A stretch of DNA of 64,000 bases from Paroedura picta (Eukaryota > Chordata > Lepidosauria > Squamata > Gekkonidae). This document shows, piece by piece, positions 1 to 10,939 of the stretch; positions within the stretch are counted from its first letter, which is position 1, and every line of letters begins with the position of its first letter. Under the pieces are notes generated by a model. That model did no database searches. It was not told where the DNA came from and was given only the letters and a program-made list of their open reading frames with translations. The stretch spans positions 22,182,345 through 22,246,344 of the forward strand of contig NC_135381.1 of assembly GCF_049243985.1 (NCBI RefSeq), given 5' to 3'. Position numbers and translations under genes: made by a program.

Positions 1-479
1 AACTTGCCTTCTTTTGGGGAGGTTTCAAAACTGTCTTTCCCCTCAAATGCTCGGACATTGAACTGACAGGAAAACCCCCTCTCTTTTTCTCTTAGAAAAT
101 AAGAAATCTGCAATGTGGAGGCTTCAGCCATAAAGACTTCCCCCAGGAAAGGTTGGATGGCAGTGACTTGGGACTGTGACCTGTGAGAATATGCACTATG
201 ATTTAATCCCTGGCTCCTGGCCCTCCAACCAGATGAAAATGCCACAGGGCAGCATTTCCTCTGCTGGGCCTGGTACTGCATTGTTTGCATAGCTTGTAGC
301 GGTAAGTTTCATAGGTTTCAAAATATTGTCAGTGGCTTTCTAGTTTTCTTCCAGGCCAGGCTGAAAGTTTTTGTTATGAACTATAAATTCCGGCATGGTC
401 TAATAGGACCGGATAACCTGAAGGAACACATGCTGTTGCCTGCTACATCCTTAGCTGGCTAGCTCTGTGTCCCTTTGTT

Positions 480-925
480 ATCAGAGGGTCTTCTCTGTTG
501 TGGCACCAAGATTTTGGAACTTGTTCCACAAAGAGGTTGAAATCTGAGGACTTTGTTGCACCAGGGTGACATGTGCGCTTATTCCTTTGTGGCACTGTTG
601 CTCTTCCTCTAGTTAGCATGAAGTTGCTTTAACCCTGCTCATTTTATGACAATGTTGGCTAGGGAATACTAGTTTTATGGCAGTGGGATTTGGGACTTTT
701 TCTCTACACAGTAAATGTAAATTAGTGCTGTTGTTTTCACGATCTTGCTGTTTAATATCACTCTCAGGTCTTTGGTTCTCTACTTGTAATGGTTTTATGC
801 TCTCTGTAGCTTTTCCTTTTTCTGCCTGTGTGCTTGATTTGGTTTGCCATTTGTCTTACTTGTTATGAGACTCTCTGAGACAGTTATGCTGTGAAATGGG
901 ATATAAATATTAGAACTAAGTAATG
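480..925 (+). mobile_element. L2/CR1-like LINE fragment, 3' region
   Basis: From 491 the plus strand reads FSVVAPRFWNLFHKEVEI, which resembles the C-terminal motif (FSVVAPRLWN-LP-E) of L2/CR1-type LINE polyproteins, followed by a stop. Near 865-915 the sequence has an L2-like 3' tail: a block like GAGACTCTCTGAGA, then GGGATATAAATATT. The DNA between is diverged. The frame is short and decayed, so this is an old 5'-truncated copy. The family call comes from protein motif memory, and the boundaries are approximate. Confidence 0.45.
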
Positions 926-929
926 CTAA

Positions 930-1806
930 ATAATTGTTTTTCCCCATCACCAATACCTTGGGCTTGCTTCCTCAGCTCCGTGGTATTCAAAACACAAGGA
1001 TGACATTCCTGCACTAAATGCTACTTTTATAGGACTGCCACCAACTCTGGTTTGGGGAACTTTCTACAGATTGGGGTTCATGCCTGAGGAGGATAAAGTC
1101 TGAGGAGGGAGCTCACTGGGGTTTTGAGCTCACCCTCCAAGGCTGCCTTTTCCTCTGGGGAACTGACCTCTGGAATTGGTGTAATTTTGATGCAATACCA
1201 GGCCCCACCTACAGATTGGCAGTTCTATGGGATCCACCATTACTCATGAAACTGAGTCACAAGGAATGTAAAGAAATGGCAGAAATGAAAGTCATGGGGA
1301 CTCAGGAGGCAAGTGAAGGAGAAGTCAAGATGGCTAGCAAGGCCAATGTGAGTGGCCCCTGCAGAAGCCATGCTGAATCTGGAAGGTTTAATACCCCTGT
1401 CAGATTGGGGGAGATCAATGGATTGCTTGGATGGGTAGAGTCATCCTAAAACCAGGCAAGAGATCATGGTTGTACTTTGGGAACAATCCTATTATGGCTT
1501 TCAATGAATATGAGAGATTTCAGGTTCTGGTCCTGATGAAACATGGTTTATAGAGCCTTTTTAAGCACAGTGCTATAATGAATCACATCTCCACAACCCA
1601 TGGTAGGTTACTACAGGTAATCCACAGTTTTGGAGCGCCCCCTCCCCCATAACAAAGTTCTTAGCGAATTCGTCAATGATCCTTCCTGCTAATGCTCAGC
1701 CTTGTAATAGGCAAAAATATAGCATCTCTTCCTTTGGACTTCTGGTTTGAGACTCCGAGGAAATGGAAGCACCAGCTGCTGTGCTGGAAGTCTTTCTTAT
1801 CTTATA
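930..1806. other. Unassigned interval, no supported gene
   Basis: I see no recognisable repeat family, RNA gene or conserved protein here. The open frame at 1216-1449 has no domain I recognise and no splice or start context that favours it. Probably unique non-coding DNA or very old repeats. Confidence 0.4.
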
Positions 1807-2130
1807 TAGAATCATAGAATCATAGAGTTGAAAGGGACCTCATGGGTTACCATGCAGAACACCCACAACCCAATCTCATCTACTGTAGCCTGCCACCCCC
1901 TTGAGCCTTCACAGAATCAGCCTCTCCGTCAGATGAAATCCAGCCTCTGCTTAAAAATTTCCAAAGATGGAGAACCCACCACCTCCCAAGGAAGCCTGTT
2001 CCACTGAGAAACCGCTCTGTCAGGAACTTCTTCCTGATGTTTAGACAGAATATCATGTCTTCCATTAATACATGGTCTGTCCTCAAACCACTGAGCTCTT
2101 GCAGACCAACACGAAGACTTCCATGGAGAC
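1807..2130 (-). mobile_element. CR1 LINE 3' end
   Basis: The plus strand opens with AGAATCATAGAATCATAGAG, the reverse complement of the CR1 terminal octamer repeat (ATTCTATGA). Reading minus, the upstream part encodes the CR1 C-terminal segment QWNRLPWEVVGSPSLEIF (about 1945-2010), then a 3' UTR. CR1 copies are normally truncated at the 5' end, and this one is cut near 2130. The frame is only partly open, so the copy is dead. Confidence 0.85.
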
Positions 2131-2577
2131 TTACGGTATCTTTCATTCAGCCCATTTACTTTTGTGTTAAACTCCGTTATGAGGTAACTTGGTAGGTTTT
2201 TTTGAATCTCAGCAAGAAGGGTGGGCTTGTTTACTGAATAAGTAAATAAATGTGTTTTTTTTCCCATTAGGGCATGGAAGAACTTAGGCTAGCCTTGGCA
2301 ATGAGTGGAGAAGAGGATTGTGTGACCTGTTGATCTAGTTTTATCCAGTGGGTGGCAGCACATCCAGGAAGAAACACCAAAGATAGGGCACCATTGCAAA
2401 ACCATGGACGTCTGTAACAACAGGGAAACCAGTCTGCTTCTTTGATAAGCAGTATTATAATTAGGGCTACAAATTTTAGTTGATTAATCAGCTGGACCAT
2501 CAATATAAAACCTTTTGACTGATTAAAAATTGTACCTGATTAAGTGGGAAACAACATATTTTAAAATTAAAATATTA

Positions 2578-2846
2578 AGAAGAATTAGTTCTTATATTCC
2601 GCTTTTCTCTACCTGAAGGAGGCTCAAAGTGGCTTACAGTCGCCTTCCCTTTCCTCTCCCCACAACAGACACCCTATGAGGTGGATGAGGCTGAGAGAGC
2701 CCTGATATCACTGCTCGGTTAGAACAGCTTTATCAGTGCCGTGGTGAGCCCAAGGTCACCCAGATGGCTGCATGTGGTGGAGTGCAGAATCGAACACAGC
2801 ATGCCAGATTAGAAGTCCGCACTCCTACCCACTACAACAAACTAGC
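2578..2846 (-). mobile_element. tRNA-derived SINE with L2-like tail
   Basis: On the minus strand the element starts with a tRNA-like head (GTAGTGGGTAGGAGTGCGGA, then a GATTCTGCAC B-box-like segment near 2790). It continues through CAGCCATCTGGGTGACC and ends with a tail like CCACTTTGAGCCTCCTTCAG-GGTAGAGAAAAGCGGAATATAAG, which resembles L2/MIR 3' ends. The same family recurs at 29.4, 46.05 and 54.95 kb, so the call rests on internal comparison as well as family knowledge. Confidence 0.8.
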
Positions 2847-3162
2847 TACACTAGTTTTTTTGGGGGGGGGAGATGAGCAACCTCCAAAGACTTCCTTAAT
2901 GTGAACAAAGTATGGTGGGCAAAACAAGAATTGTCCCGTGCTGACTTTGTGGAATGCCAAGCAAACATGGTGGTGTTCTTGGGGTTAAATAGCTGTTCAC
3001 CAAGTTCAGGATAAATGCTTGACTTTGTCACAATCTAGAATTGACTTGCAAGCGGATCCCCAGAGTCTCCTCTTAAGAAAAGATACCCCTTGAGTGCAAT
3101 TCCTGGGCATAATCCCGCAGCATACTCATGATGAAAGTGGTAGCCTTTGCATTCCATGGACC

Positions 3163-3183
3163 GATTATGCATGGGCAGGTAAG
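3163..3183 (+). repeat. Terminal-type motif CCGATTATGCATGGG
   Basis: The motif matches the ends of the inverted-repeat elements at 15845-16174 and 29941-30115. A loosely matching opposite motif (CCTGTGCATATGGG) lies near 3807-3820, and ATCATGCATAAG-like sequence lies near 3648. It may be one end of an old element that a LINE piece (3184-3620) later entered. The pairing is not proven. Confidence 0.35.
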
Positions 3184-3620
3184 GGCAGGGGGAAGTGAGA
3201 CGGCTAGAGCGGGTATGGAGAAAGTCTTGTGCCGAGGCAGCAAGGACATTTCATCGCACGCTTATGAAGGCTTATGAGAATATGGTGAATGCAGCGAAAC
3301 GGGACTTCTACGCTGTGAATATCACGTCCACTAGCTCTCGCCCAGCACAATTATTTAGAGTAATTAGGTCTCGTACAGCCCTCAGGGAAGAGGGCCGCTG
3401 GCTGAACAAGGTGGGAGTGGTTTGATTGACTAGAAGTTGTCACTGCTTGATGTTTTGCATGTTCTCCACAGCTAATGCTTGCCTTAGCATTACATAGGAT
3501 ATTGGGGTGGGGATTTTACGGGATTTTAATGTTTTATTCTGTGAACCACTGCAGGTTCTTGGGAATAGCGATGATATATAAATCGAATGAATGAATGAAT
3601 GAATGAATGAATGAATGAAT
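3184..3620 (+). mobile_element. Internally shortened L2-like LINE with GAAT tail
   Basis: The frame at 3195-3425 reads RRLERVWRKSCAEAARTFHR ... AKRDFYAV ... SRPAQLFRVI. That resembles the linker between endonuclease and reverse transcriptase in L2/CR1-type LINEs. It passes after a stop into a 3' UTR-like stretch (TTTTATTCTGTGAACCACTG, GATGATATATAAATC) and a GAAT tail at 3585-3620. The reverse transcriptase that should lie between is absent, so this copy is internally deleted or belongs to a short derivative lineage. Confidence 0.6.
3585..3620 (+). repeat. (GAAT)n microsatellite, LINE tail
   Basis: About nine GAAT units follow the LINE-like GATATATAAATC terminus, so they most simply represent its expanded 3' tail. 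Confidence 0.9.
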
Positions 3621-3902
3621 AACCTGCATGACAGTGGGGCTAATCACTGCTTATGCATGATGCTGGGGCTGTCCTGACTCCCTTCTGGCCCTGACCAGGT
3701 TTAGGGCTTCTTTTGGCCCGCAGCAAGGGATTCTTCCTTGGACTATCCTTGGATTCTCCGTGTTCCCTTTCTTTTCGTGGTAGCCATCAAGGGCCCAACT
3801 GGCCAGGCCTGTGCATATGGGAAGTGTTGGGTCTTTGAAGCATTCCTATACCACCCCCCTCCATGATGGTAGGATAGCAGCATGCTGCAAGGGCCCCTTC
3901 CA

Positions 3903-3940
3903 GCCCCAGAGTTGTGTGTGCGCACACATAACTCTGGGGC
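3903..3940. repeat. 38-bp near-perfect palindrome
   Basis: Two 19-base arms (GCCCCAGAGTTGTGTGTGC and its complement) meet without a spacer and differ at one position. As RNA they could form a long hairpin with a G-U pair. The surrounding 3810-4060 is moderately GC-rich. The element family is unknown. Confidence 0.75.
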
Positions 3941-4359
3941 GAACTGTGTGTGCTGGGGAATCTTATCCCCTGTGCATACACAGGAAGAGGTGGGAGGGGG
4001 GCATGCTGCCCCACTACAAGGAACAAGTGGTGACCTGGCACAGTCATCATCATGCTTCATCGGTCATGGTTGCTTAGGTGTTTACCTGGAATATACTTGA
4101 TCTATTCAACAAAAAAGGGTATTATCATGCTAACAGTCATGCTTATCACATCTGCAACAGCCAACTCAGCACAAGGTTCAAGGAGAGGACTGGGGGCAGG
4201 AGGAGGGCAAGGGTACCAGTGATCAACTGCCCATTTCCAGTGCCACAGTCACTAAAGAATGCCATCTGTTCATGGTATGCAAAGGACCTCTGTGCTAGCT
4301 TACATGCTCTGATTTTGTCCCATTATTGCTTCTGGTTAGCAAACTCCCCCACCCCCCTT

Positions 4360-4545
4360 TGTTAGGATTGCCATCTCCAGACTGGGAAATTCCTGGAGAT
4401 TTGGGGGTGGAGCCTGGGAGGGAACCTCAATGCGGCATAATGCCATAGAGCCCACCTTCCAAAGAAGCCAGGTAAACTCATCTTGGTAGTCTGATATAGA
4501 CCTTGGTGGCTCTATCGTATCTCCCATTGTTACCCTAAAGGTAGC
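4360..4545 (+). mobile_element. Non-autonomous DNA element (GGTTGCCA type)
   Basis: The sequence GATTGCCATCTCCAGACTGG, GAAATTCCTGGAGATTTGGG, GGGAGGGAACCTC and TGCCATAGAGCCCACCTTCC matches the opening half of a common reptile repeat that normally begins and ends with GGTTGCCA/TGGCAACC. The second half is diverged. Copies recur at 26.65, 47.3 and 62.8 kb. No transposase is present, and superfamily assignment is uncertain. Confidence 0.55.
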
Positions 4546-5430
4546 CCATAATGGAAGGGTGCCTCACACAGAGACACCTTCATGCACAAAAGTCCATGAC
4601 TGGACTCTGAGCAGGTTGGTACACACAGAAACCAGCCTAGCAGAGACTGACTATGGAGTCAGTAGGGCCCCTTAAGAAACCTAGGAAGCCAGGCCAGGTC
4701 TCCATCTTGCTTGGGCTTCACTACATTTCCTCCTTGCCCAACTGACTGAGCTAAATGTGCACGTTATCTAAATCTCCCCCCCCCCAGCCAAAGACCATTA
4801 GACTATCTACAGGAAAGGAATATCCCTTCAAGGTACTAACTGCAACTTCTTTTGTCTCTCTTGTCCAGTGTAATTTCTGCCTAGCAGTATCTCTATCCCC
4901 AAATGTCTTCCCCCTGTCCTTCCTGATAAAACAAAGACAGGGCCATTAGCGACACATTACACCCAAGGTATTGTTCTACTTGATGAGATTATTCCACACC
5001 TCCCACTCCAGTGACCTCACAGTTCAAACCCACCTATCAGGTTCTCATATTATCAGAGACCAATCAACAATCACGGACCTCCTAGTGGGCAGTCTCTGGG
5101 GCTGACCCGGGAATTTCAAACACTATATCAAGCCTTGCGCACACCCTGTGTGTGTGTGTTGTCCCTCCACACCCGGCATTCTGTCCACCCCTGATGTCGT
5201 GAACCCTATGTCTTGGCTGCTTGGATCCAAGAAAGGTGCAGTATCTTTCCCCCCCTGTAGAACTTAGTGTAACTTGTCCCCCTGTAGAACTTTGTGTATG
5301 TATGTTTTTGCTTCTGTGTGTATTTTGAGTGTATCCCAACATTTTCCCCAAATAAATCCCCTGAGTGTAAGCTTAATTGTCTTCTTCATTTAAGAAGGGT
5401 TTCTTCCAGGGAAAGGACCCCGTAAAAATT
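4546..5430 (+). mobile_element. Possible solo LTR-like fossil
   Basis: This stretch has the order of promoter and processing signals expected in an LTR: a TATA-like CTATATCA near 5123, a GT-rich stretch, an AATAAA near 5351, then a GT-rich downstream zone. No gag, pol or env sequence flanks it, and I could not fix clean ends or a target duplication. It is an old, inert fragment if it is an LTR at all. Confidence 0.25.
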
Positions 5431-6860
5431 GGTAGTAAAAGATCCTGCGTTACCCAGCCTCTTGCTATATTTATGATTCCCCAGCAATTTGGGTAACACC
5501 ATTTTGAAGATATCTTCCCATCTCAATTTCCTATGTAATGATAAGGCAAGCATTAGCCATGGAGAACATACAAACACAAGGATGGCTCATAATTTTCTCT
5601 GTGTTCCCACAAATCCTTCCTGGGTTATTTTAAATCTCTCCTCCTGTGCCCAGCAGTGCTCTGAAGCTAGACATAAGCCCTATGAACGGTATGGAAAGAA
5701 ATGGCTTCAGAGGAGCATTTGCAAAGGAGAATGAGAGACAGGAATGGGTGAAGTCTCCTCTTACAAATTCTCCCTATAAGCACCATCCCTTCTCCTTCCC
5801 CTGGACTCATATTATTTCAGAAAAGTCAGGTTTTGGTGATGTCTGTTTGCTGAGATACAGGCAGTGCAGTCTGATATCCTTCTAAATACACTGGTGTTGT
5901 TGGGTTTAGGATGTAACTCTGTCAGTTTTTCATTTTGTGGAGGCCTGGTGATGTACCTGCTTGCTTTTCTTGAAAGCAATGTGCCTCTTGGGCTTACACA
6001 AACAATGACCTGGGCAGCCTCAGTCAAGCTGATATGGAAATCTGCATGCATGCTTGCTTTAAATTTGGTTTCTCCCAATTGCTGCTCTCATTCAATATTT
6101 TAATTTCCTCTGACGGCATGAGGCTCCAGCATGGCCCCTTTTGTTCAGAGCACCATCAATTATGTCCTAAGACATTAATTTACTTTTCAGGATTCCACCT
6201 CCCCGCCCCTCCACCGATCGTGGCCCTCTTTCTCCTCCTTGACTGTTCTGACTTGGAACAGGTTTAATTCAGCTGCTGTCTGCTAAGCCCTGCAGAAAAG
6301 AACAATGGCTTCTGATCTGCCTTTTATGGTTTATTGGAAACCGGTGGTCCGCACTGCAGCTTTGGCCGGTGATTAACCAGACTGAAAACAAACTACACAA
6401 GGCTAAGTTGATGTTGGAGAAGCCCGGAGCCCACTTCATTAAGGCCTTAAGAGGGAACCTTTTCTTCTCCTGTGCTTGTTCAAAACTTTTCAGGTCTCCA
6501 TTTAATCACGTAATTCTCTCTTAAGTAGCAAGAGAATCTTGCTGCACAGCAAGGGGCCTTTTGCCCAATGACAACTTAGAAAGATAAATTATATATAAAT
6601 ATCTTCATGGGTTTGGGCTGGAGGAAACTGTTGTTAGTTTGTAGTGCATTCAAAAAAATGAGCTTGTTTCTCTTAAGGGGTGTTTCGGGCATCCTGTGAT
6701 TGCCCTAGGGGGCAGGGGAAGAAAAAGAAAACTATCTCTTTTGAAACGGATGCAAAGTGGTCAAGTTTGTTTCTCTTCTCTGTCTTGTTTTCAATCAGTA
6801 CTTTGAAGAGGGAATGTAAAAAAAATATATATATATAAAAAGATCAGAAATAACCCGCCC
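5431..6860. other. Unassigned interval, no supported gene
   Basis: No repeat family or gene is recognised. Overlapping short open frames occur on both strands, but none carries a domain or plausible exon structure. A short TA-rich patch lies near 6821-6840. Confidence 0.4.
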
Positions 6861-6982
6861 TAAATGTAGAAACTAGGGCTGTCACACAAATGACTGCAGG
6901 ATAACATCATCAATTAATTAATACATTCAATCTATATATATTGGCACATGCATAAAAACATTACATTTAGAGTGGTTTATTT

Positions 6983-7258
6983 CTGAGCATGAAAGTTCAG
7001 TTGAGTGTATTTGGGTAATTGAAGTCACCCCTGACCACTGTTTTCCACCTCTTTGAGAATTATGTAATTTGGCCTAGGAGTATCTCATCCAAATTCTCTG
7101 ACTGGCTTGGTGGTCTATAGCAGACCCCCACAATAATACGATTCTCCTTTCCTACTCCTTTTATATTAACCCAAATAAACTCAACTGAACTTTCATGCTC
7201 AGGGATCTGCATTTCTTCACAAGTATAAAGATTTTTTATATTGCTATACCTCCCACTG
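6983..7258 (-). mobile_element. CR1 LINE endonuclease fragment with inverted duplication
   Basis: Minus-strand sequence from 7258 down to 7017 encodes CR1 endonuclease-like pieces, including EEMQIPEHESSV, GVCYRPPSQSENLDEILL and GDFNYP. A 33-base piece (7170-7202) is repeated in inverted orientation at 6983-7015 with one mismatch, giving a hairpin with a loop of about 155 bases. It is continuous with the CR1 block at 7540-7975 once the intervening SINE is set aside. Confidence 0.7.
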
Positions 7259-7539
7259 AAGAGCCTCTTGTGGCGCAGAGTGGTAAGGCAGCCGCCTGAA
7301 AGCTTTGCCCATGAGGTTGGGAGTTCAATCCCAGCAGCCGGCTCAAGGTTGACTCAGCCTTCCATCCTTCCGAGGTCGGTAAAATGAGTACCCAGCTTGC
7401 TGGGGGGTAAACGGTAATGGTTGGGGAAGGCACTGGCAAACCACCCCGTATTGAGTCTGCCATGAAAACGCTAGAGGGCGTCACCCCAAGGGTCAGACAT
7501 GACTCGGTGCTTGCACAGGGGATACCTTTACCTTTTATA
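7259..7539 (+). mobile_element. Sauria-type SINE inserted in CR1
   Basis: The head GCCTCTTGTGGCGCAGAGTG is tRNA-like (A box), and a B-box-like GGGAGTTCAATCCCAGC lies near 7319. The body (AAAATGAGTACCCAGCTTGC) and the 3' part (GGGTCAGACATGACTCGGTG, then TTTACC units) resemble the BovB LINE terminus. Flanking copies of TATACCTCCC are the target duplication. The element splits a CR1 copy, so it is younger than that CR1. Confidence 0.85.
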
Positions 7540-7975
7540 CCTCCCCCTTCTTTTCTTGTCTGTCCCTTCTGAATATACTGTACCCCTCAATTCTAGTGTC
7601 CCATTTGTGAGTATTATCCCACCTAGTTTCTGTGATTCCTATTATGTCATAGTCCCCTCCCACTATTAGGACTACTAGTTCCTTCTGCTTGTTTCCCATA
7701 CTCTGTGCATTAGTGTGGAGACATCGTAATCCATCCTTGGTGTGTCTCATGGTCTGGCTTTTGAATTTCCTTGCAAGTTAGTAGTTCCCTGCTTCTGTGC
7801 CATTCCCTGTAGCTTTGCAATCTTCCCATCTTCAGGTCTTGCCATCACACCAGGTTCTGAATTTACATCTCACTCCCCTTTTGGATTTAGTTTAAAGCCC
7901 TCTTCACAGGTGTGCAAGGATTCTCCTAAAAATACTTTTTCCATCCCTTGTGAGGTGCACACTATCACCTGAGAG
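7540..7975 (-). mobile_element. CR1 LINE, start of endonuclease ORF and upstream
   Basis: The minus-strand frame at 7535-7750 encodes LRCLHTNAQSMGNKQKELVV, then YDIIGITETRWD and FRRDRQEKKG. These match the N-terminal apurinic-like endonuclease of CR1 (the ITET-WD motif). Sequence to 7975 is the preceding ORF or untranslated part. Together with 7017-7258 this forms one 5'-containing CR1 remnant, unusual because most CR1 copies keep only the 3' end. Confidence 0.8.
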
Positions 7976-8045
7976 TAGCCCCTCCTGTCCAAGCAAACAC
8001 TTTGATTGGCTGTGGATAGAAAGACATAGATTTGCTACCCGAGAC

Positions 8046-8100
8046 CCTTAATTGGAGGTGCCAGGGATTGGACCTGGGACATTCTGCATGCAACATAAGT
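8046..8100 (-). mobile_element. tRNA-like SINE fragment
   Basis: On the minus strand it reads TTGCATGCAGAATGTCCCAG, then GTCCAATCCCTGGCACC, typical of a reptile SINE head with A- and B-box-like blocks. Only the head is recognisable. Confidence 0.45.
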
Positions 8101-9179
8101 GTTCACAGCCTCTTTCTAATGTCTAGCAATTAATTTTATTGGGGGGGATCACAAAATAGTGAACAAATGGAATAACATAGCCACTTGCAATTTTTTTTGG
8201 TTGATTTGGTCATTTAAAAACTGATGTTTGTGGACAGGTAGAATTCTGTTCTTCCCCTGAGGACAGAAAGACAACATCACGTCTTTAAAATGGGAATGCT
8301 TCTCTCCCCCACCCCCCGCCCTGCTCCCATCTCTGATGGTAAAAGAAATCTATCACCCCATGAATCATGGGAAGAAAAGAGACAGGAACCCCAGGGACCT
8401 CGCTCTTATCTTCCAGTGTTGTTGTCTTCAGGAGGCTGATGCCACCATGGTGAGCTTGGGACAGAGATCGATGAAAATGTGAAGGAAACAAGTGGCACCA
8501 AGGCCACAGAAAAGCCCTTGGTGGCATCACATGTGACTGTCCTAGCTTTGTTTTCCAGCCCATGCTGTGCCCAAAGAAGGGCGAGCCCCGGGTTCCCAGA
8601 AACCCTGTAGCCACAGCGTAGAGCAACTTCGACCAGAAAGTAGCATTGATGCAATTCATAGTGAGAACGAATTACATGCTGGTGTGTGTGATGAGGCGCC
8701 TAATAGCAGCGGTACCTGCCGTACAAACTCTGTGTGAGACTAAAACCCTGTGAAACTAATTTCAAGCTCTATCACCAACCCTGAGTTGGGCAGCTTAGAA
8801 AACAATCTCATCTAGCGTTGTAGAATTCCTTTTGCAATAAATGAGAAGTCTTCCTATCTTCTACGTGCTCCCCCCCAACCCCCCCCACAACAAACCTCCG
8901 CACAAAACCAATATTTTTGGTGCTCCTCAAATGCAAGAAAGGTTTCCAAAGCTCTAGTCCAATCTTGCAATTTTTTTTAAAAAGCGTTCCTTATCTCCCA
9001 AATAAAATGAAATGAATGGGATGATGATAACTCCAGGTTTGTGTGTATGTTCAGTCCTCTCTCCTCTGTTTTGAGACTACAGTCAGAATCCAAAGAGTCT
9101 CTTCAGACATGCCCCAAGGCTTTCCCCCTTTGAACCATTAATATCAATACCTTGCTGTATTCAAAAATGGTTGGCTGCC
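8101..9179. other. Unassigned interval, no supported gene
   Basis: Nothing recognised. Minus-strand frames at 8285-8659 have no known domain, and a C-rich run lies near 8870-8890. Confidence 0.35.
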
Positions 9180-9315
9180 TGGCATACCTGGGCCAGTCAC
9201 ATTTTCTTAACCTGAAGTACCTCACAGGGTGTTGTAAGGATGAGGGAGGTACCCTGAACTCCTTGGAGGAAAGGAGGAATAAAAATATAAACATAGACAC
9301 AAAGTCGGGGGCTGC
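9180..9315 (+). mobile_element. Old tRNA/L2-tailed SINE fragment
   Basis: GGGCCAGTCACATTTTCTTA, CCTCACAGGGTGTTGTAAGG and ACTCCTTGGAGGAAAGGAGG followed by AATAAAAATATAAA match the body and tail of the SINE family seen better at 29389-29620. The head is missing or diverged. Confidence 0.5.
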
Positions 9316-9329
9316 TGTCTGAAAAATAG

Positions 9330-9597
9330 GTAAAGGTATCCTCTGTGCAAGCACCGGGTCATGTCTGACCCTTGGGGTGATGCCCTCCAGCATTTTCATG
9401 GCAGACTCAATACGGGGTGGTTTGCCAGTGCCTTCCCCAGTCATTACCGTTTACCCCCAGCAAGCTGGGTACTCATTTTACCGACCTCGGAAGGATGGAA
9501 GGCTGAGTCAACCTTGAGCCGGCTGCTGGGATTGAACTCCCAGCCTCATGAACAGAGCTTTCAGACTACATGTCTGCTGCCTTACCACAAGAGGCTC
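9330..9597 (-). mobile_element. Sauria-type SINE
   Basis: This is the same family as 7259-7539 on the opposite strand, with the tail GGTAAAGGTATCC at the left and the AAGAGGCTC head complement at the right. Flanking TCTGAAAAATA on both sides is a clean target duplication. The copy is nearly full length. Confidence 0.85.
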
Positions 9598-9609
9598 ATC
9601 TGAAAAATA

Positions 9610-10925
9610 TACAGGCAGAATTAGATAAGATGTTGTGACTGGATCTTCTCAGTATTTTTTAAGGTAATAGGACTACTTGGACACTACTTGCCAGCAACCT
9701 GGAGAGGAAAAAAAAATGTGCTGCCCCCTCAGCAGAAACATAATGGGCAGAAATGGGTAGGTGAAGCTTATTGTGACACACAACAGAGAGAAGTCTGGCA
9801 ATTCCTAGAGCTACCCTGCATCACTTCCAGGTTATTCCCAAAAGTGATATAGTGATTTTGTTATTTTTTGTTTAAAAAATTGTGCAAAGGGGGCTGCTAC
9901 CCAGGAGTTTTTCTGCCACTGTGCCTTAGCAAGACATAGCCTAGCAGCCTAAGGAAGAAACTTAATCTTTTAAAATGAAAGCTGGTAATTCATAGAACCT
10001 GGTACACCCCTCGTTACGACAGTGTATCAATATAATAATATTCTACTACCATTTTTTTAATTGCAAATACCCTGGTGGCCTAGAAGAGGGGGGGTAGCTG
10101 ATGATCGGGGACTGGGTCAGGGAAACTACAGGAAAACCTGCTGTCTGGAAGCCCCATTGCTGCTGTGCTTTATCTGCAGCTTTATCTGCACCAACAACAG
10201 GGAAACCTTTGCCTGTCTTTTTATTTCATTCCAGTGCAGGATTGGGAGGCAATTTCCATTGGCAGAGCCCTTTTCTTAATTCACACTGTGCATAATCTGA
10301 ATGATAGCCCCATGCAACAATTATCCTAGTTTTAAAAACACATTTCATCTTGCTCAGTCAGACATTTCTTTGTAGCCCATGCTTCAGGACCTTTTGTAGT
10401 TCTGGCTTCACTCTGGTTCTGCACCTGAAGGCTGCAGATGTTCCTAGACCATAGTGATGAACAGATTATCAATCAGCATCTTTGAAACTAAAGAGCATGC
10501 CTGAGCAATGGCATTAATTTCCATTGTTGGAATATACAAGATCTGCAGTGGCATGATTTAATACAATATGAGGAATATGCTACAGGGGGCATTAAAGGAG
10601 ATGTGTATTTAGCATAACTAGATTAGGAACTTCAAGTAGTCTATGTCTTGATTGGCTCATTTGGAGACTTCCGACTTCTTCCCTGCTTGCCTTCACAACA
10701 GACTCAATAATGCAAAAGAACAGACGTTTTAGGTCTTTCTCTACTCTCTATACAAAGTTATTTTTCTTCTTTTAAGCAGCCTGGTGTTTTGTCCTCTCTT
10801 TGCATATTTAAGCTCTGTCAACAGCGGTTGGTCTCAGTTTGAGCATTCAGGCTGTGAAATAAGAGTTAGATAGTTTAATAGGCAAAGGATAAGAAATAGA
10901 AAATGGCAGTTTTCTGCAACACTTA
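9610..10925. other. Unassigned interval, no supported gene
   Basis: AT-rich, no recognised repeat or gene. Overlapping short frames at 10061-10295 look like chance open frames. Confidence 0.35.
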
Positions 10926-10939
10926 ATACAACTACCTAC

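Noticed and set aside
7236-7484. Minus-strand frame with SNSQPHGQSF-like sequence, also seen at 9.4, 57.2 and 61.7 kb
   Set aside because: The recurring peptide is the translation of the Sauria-type SINE, not a gene.
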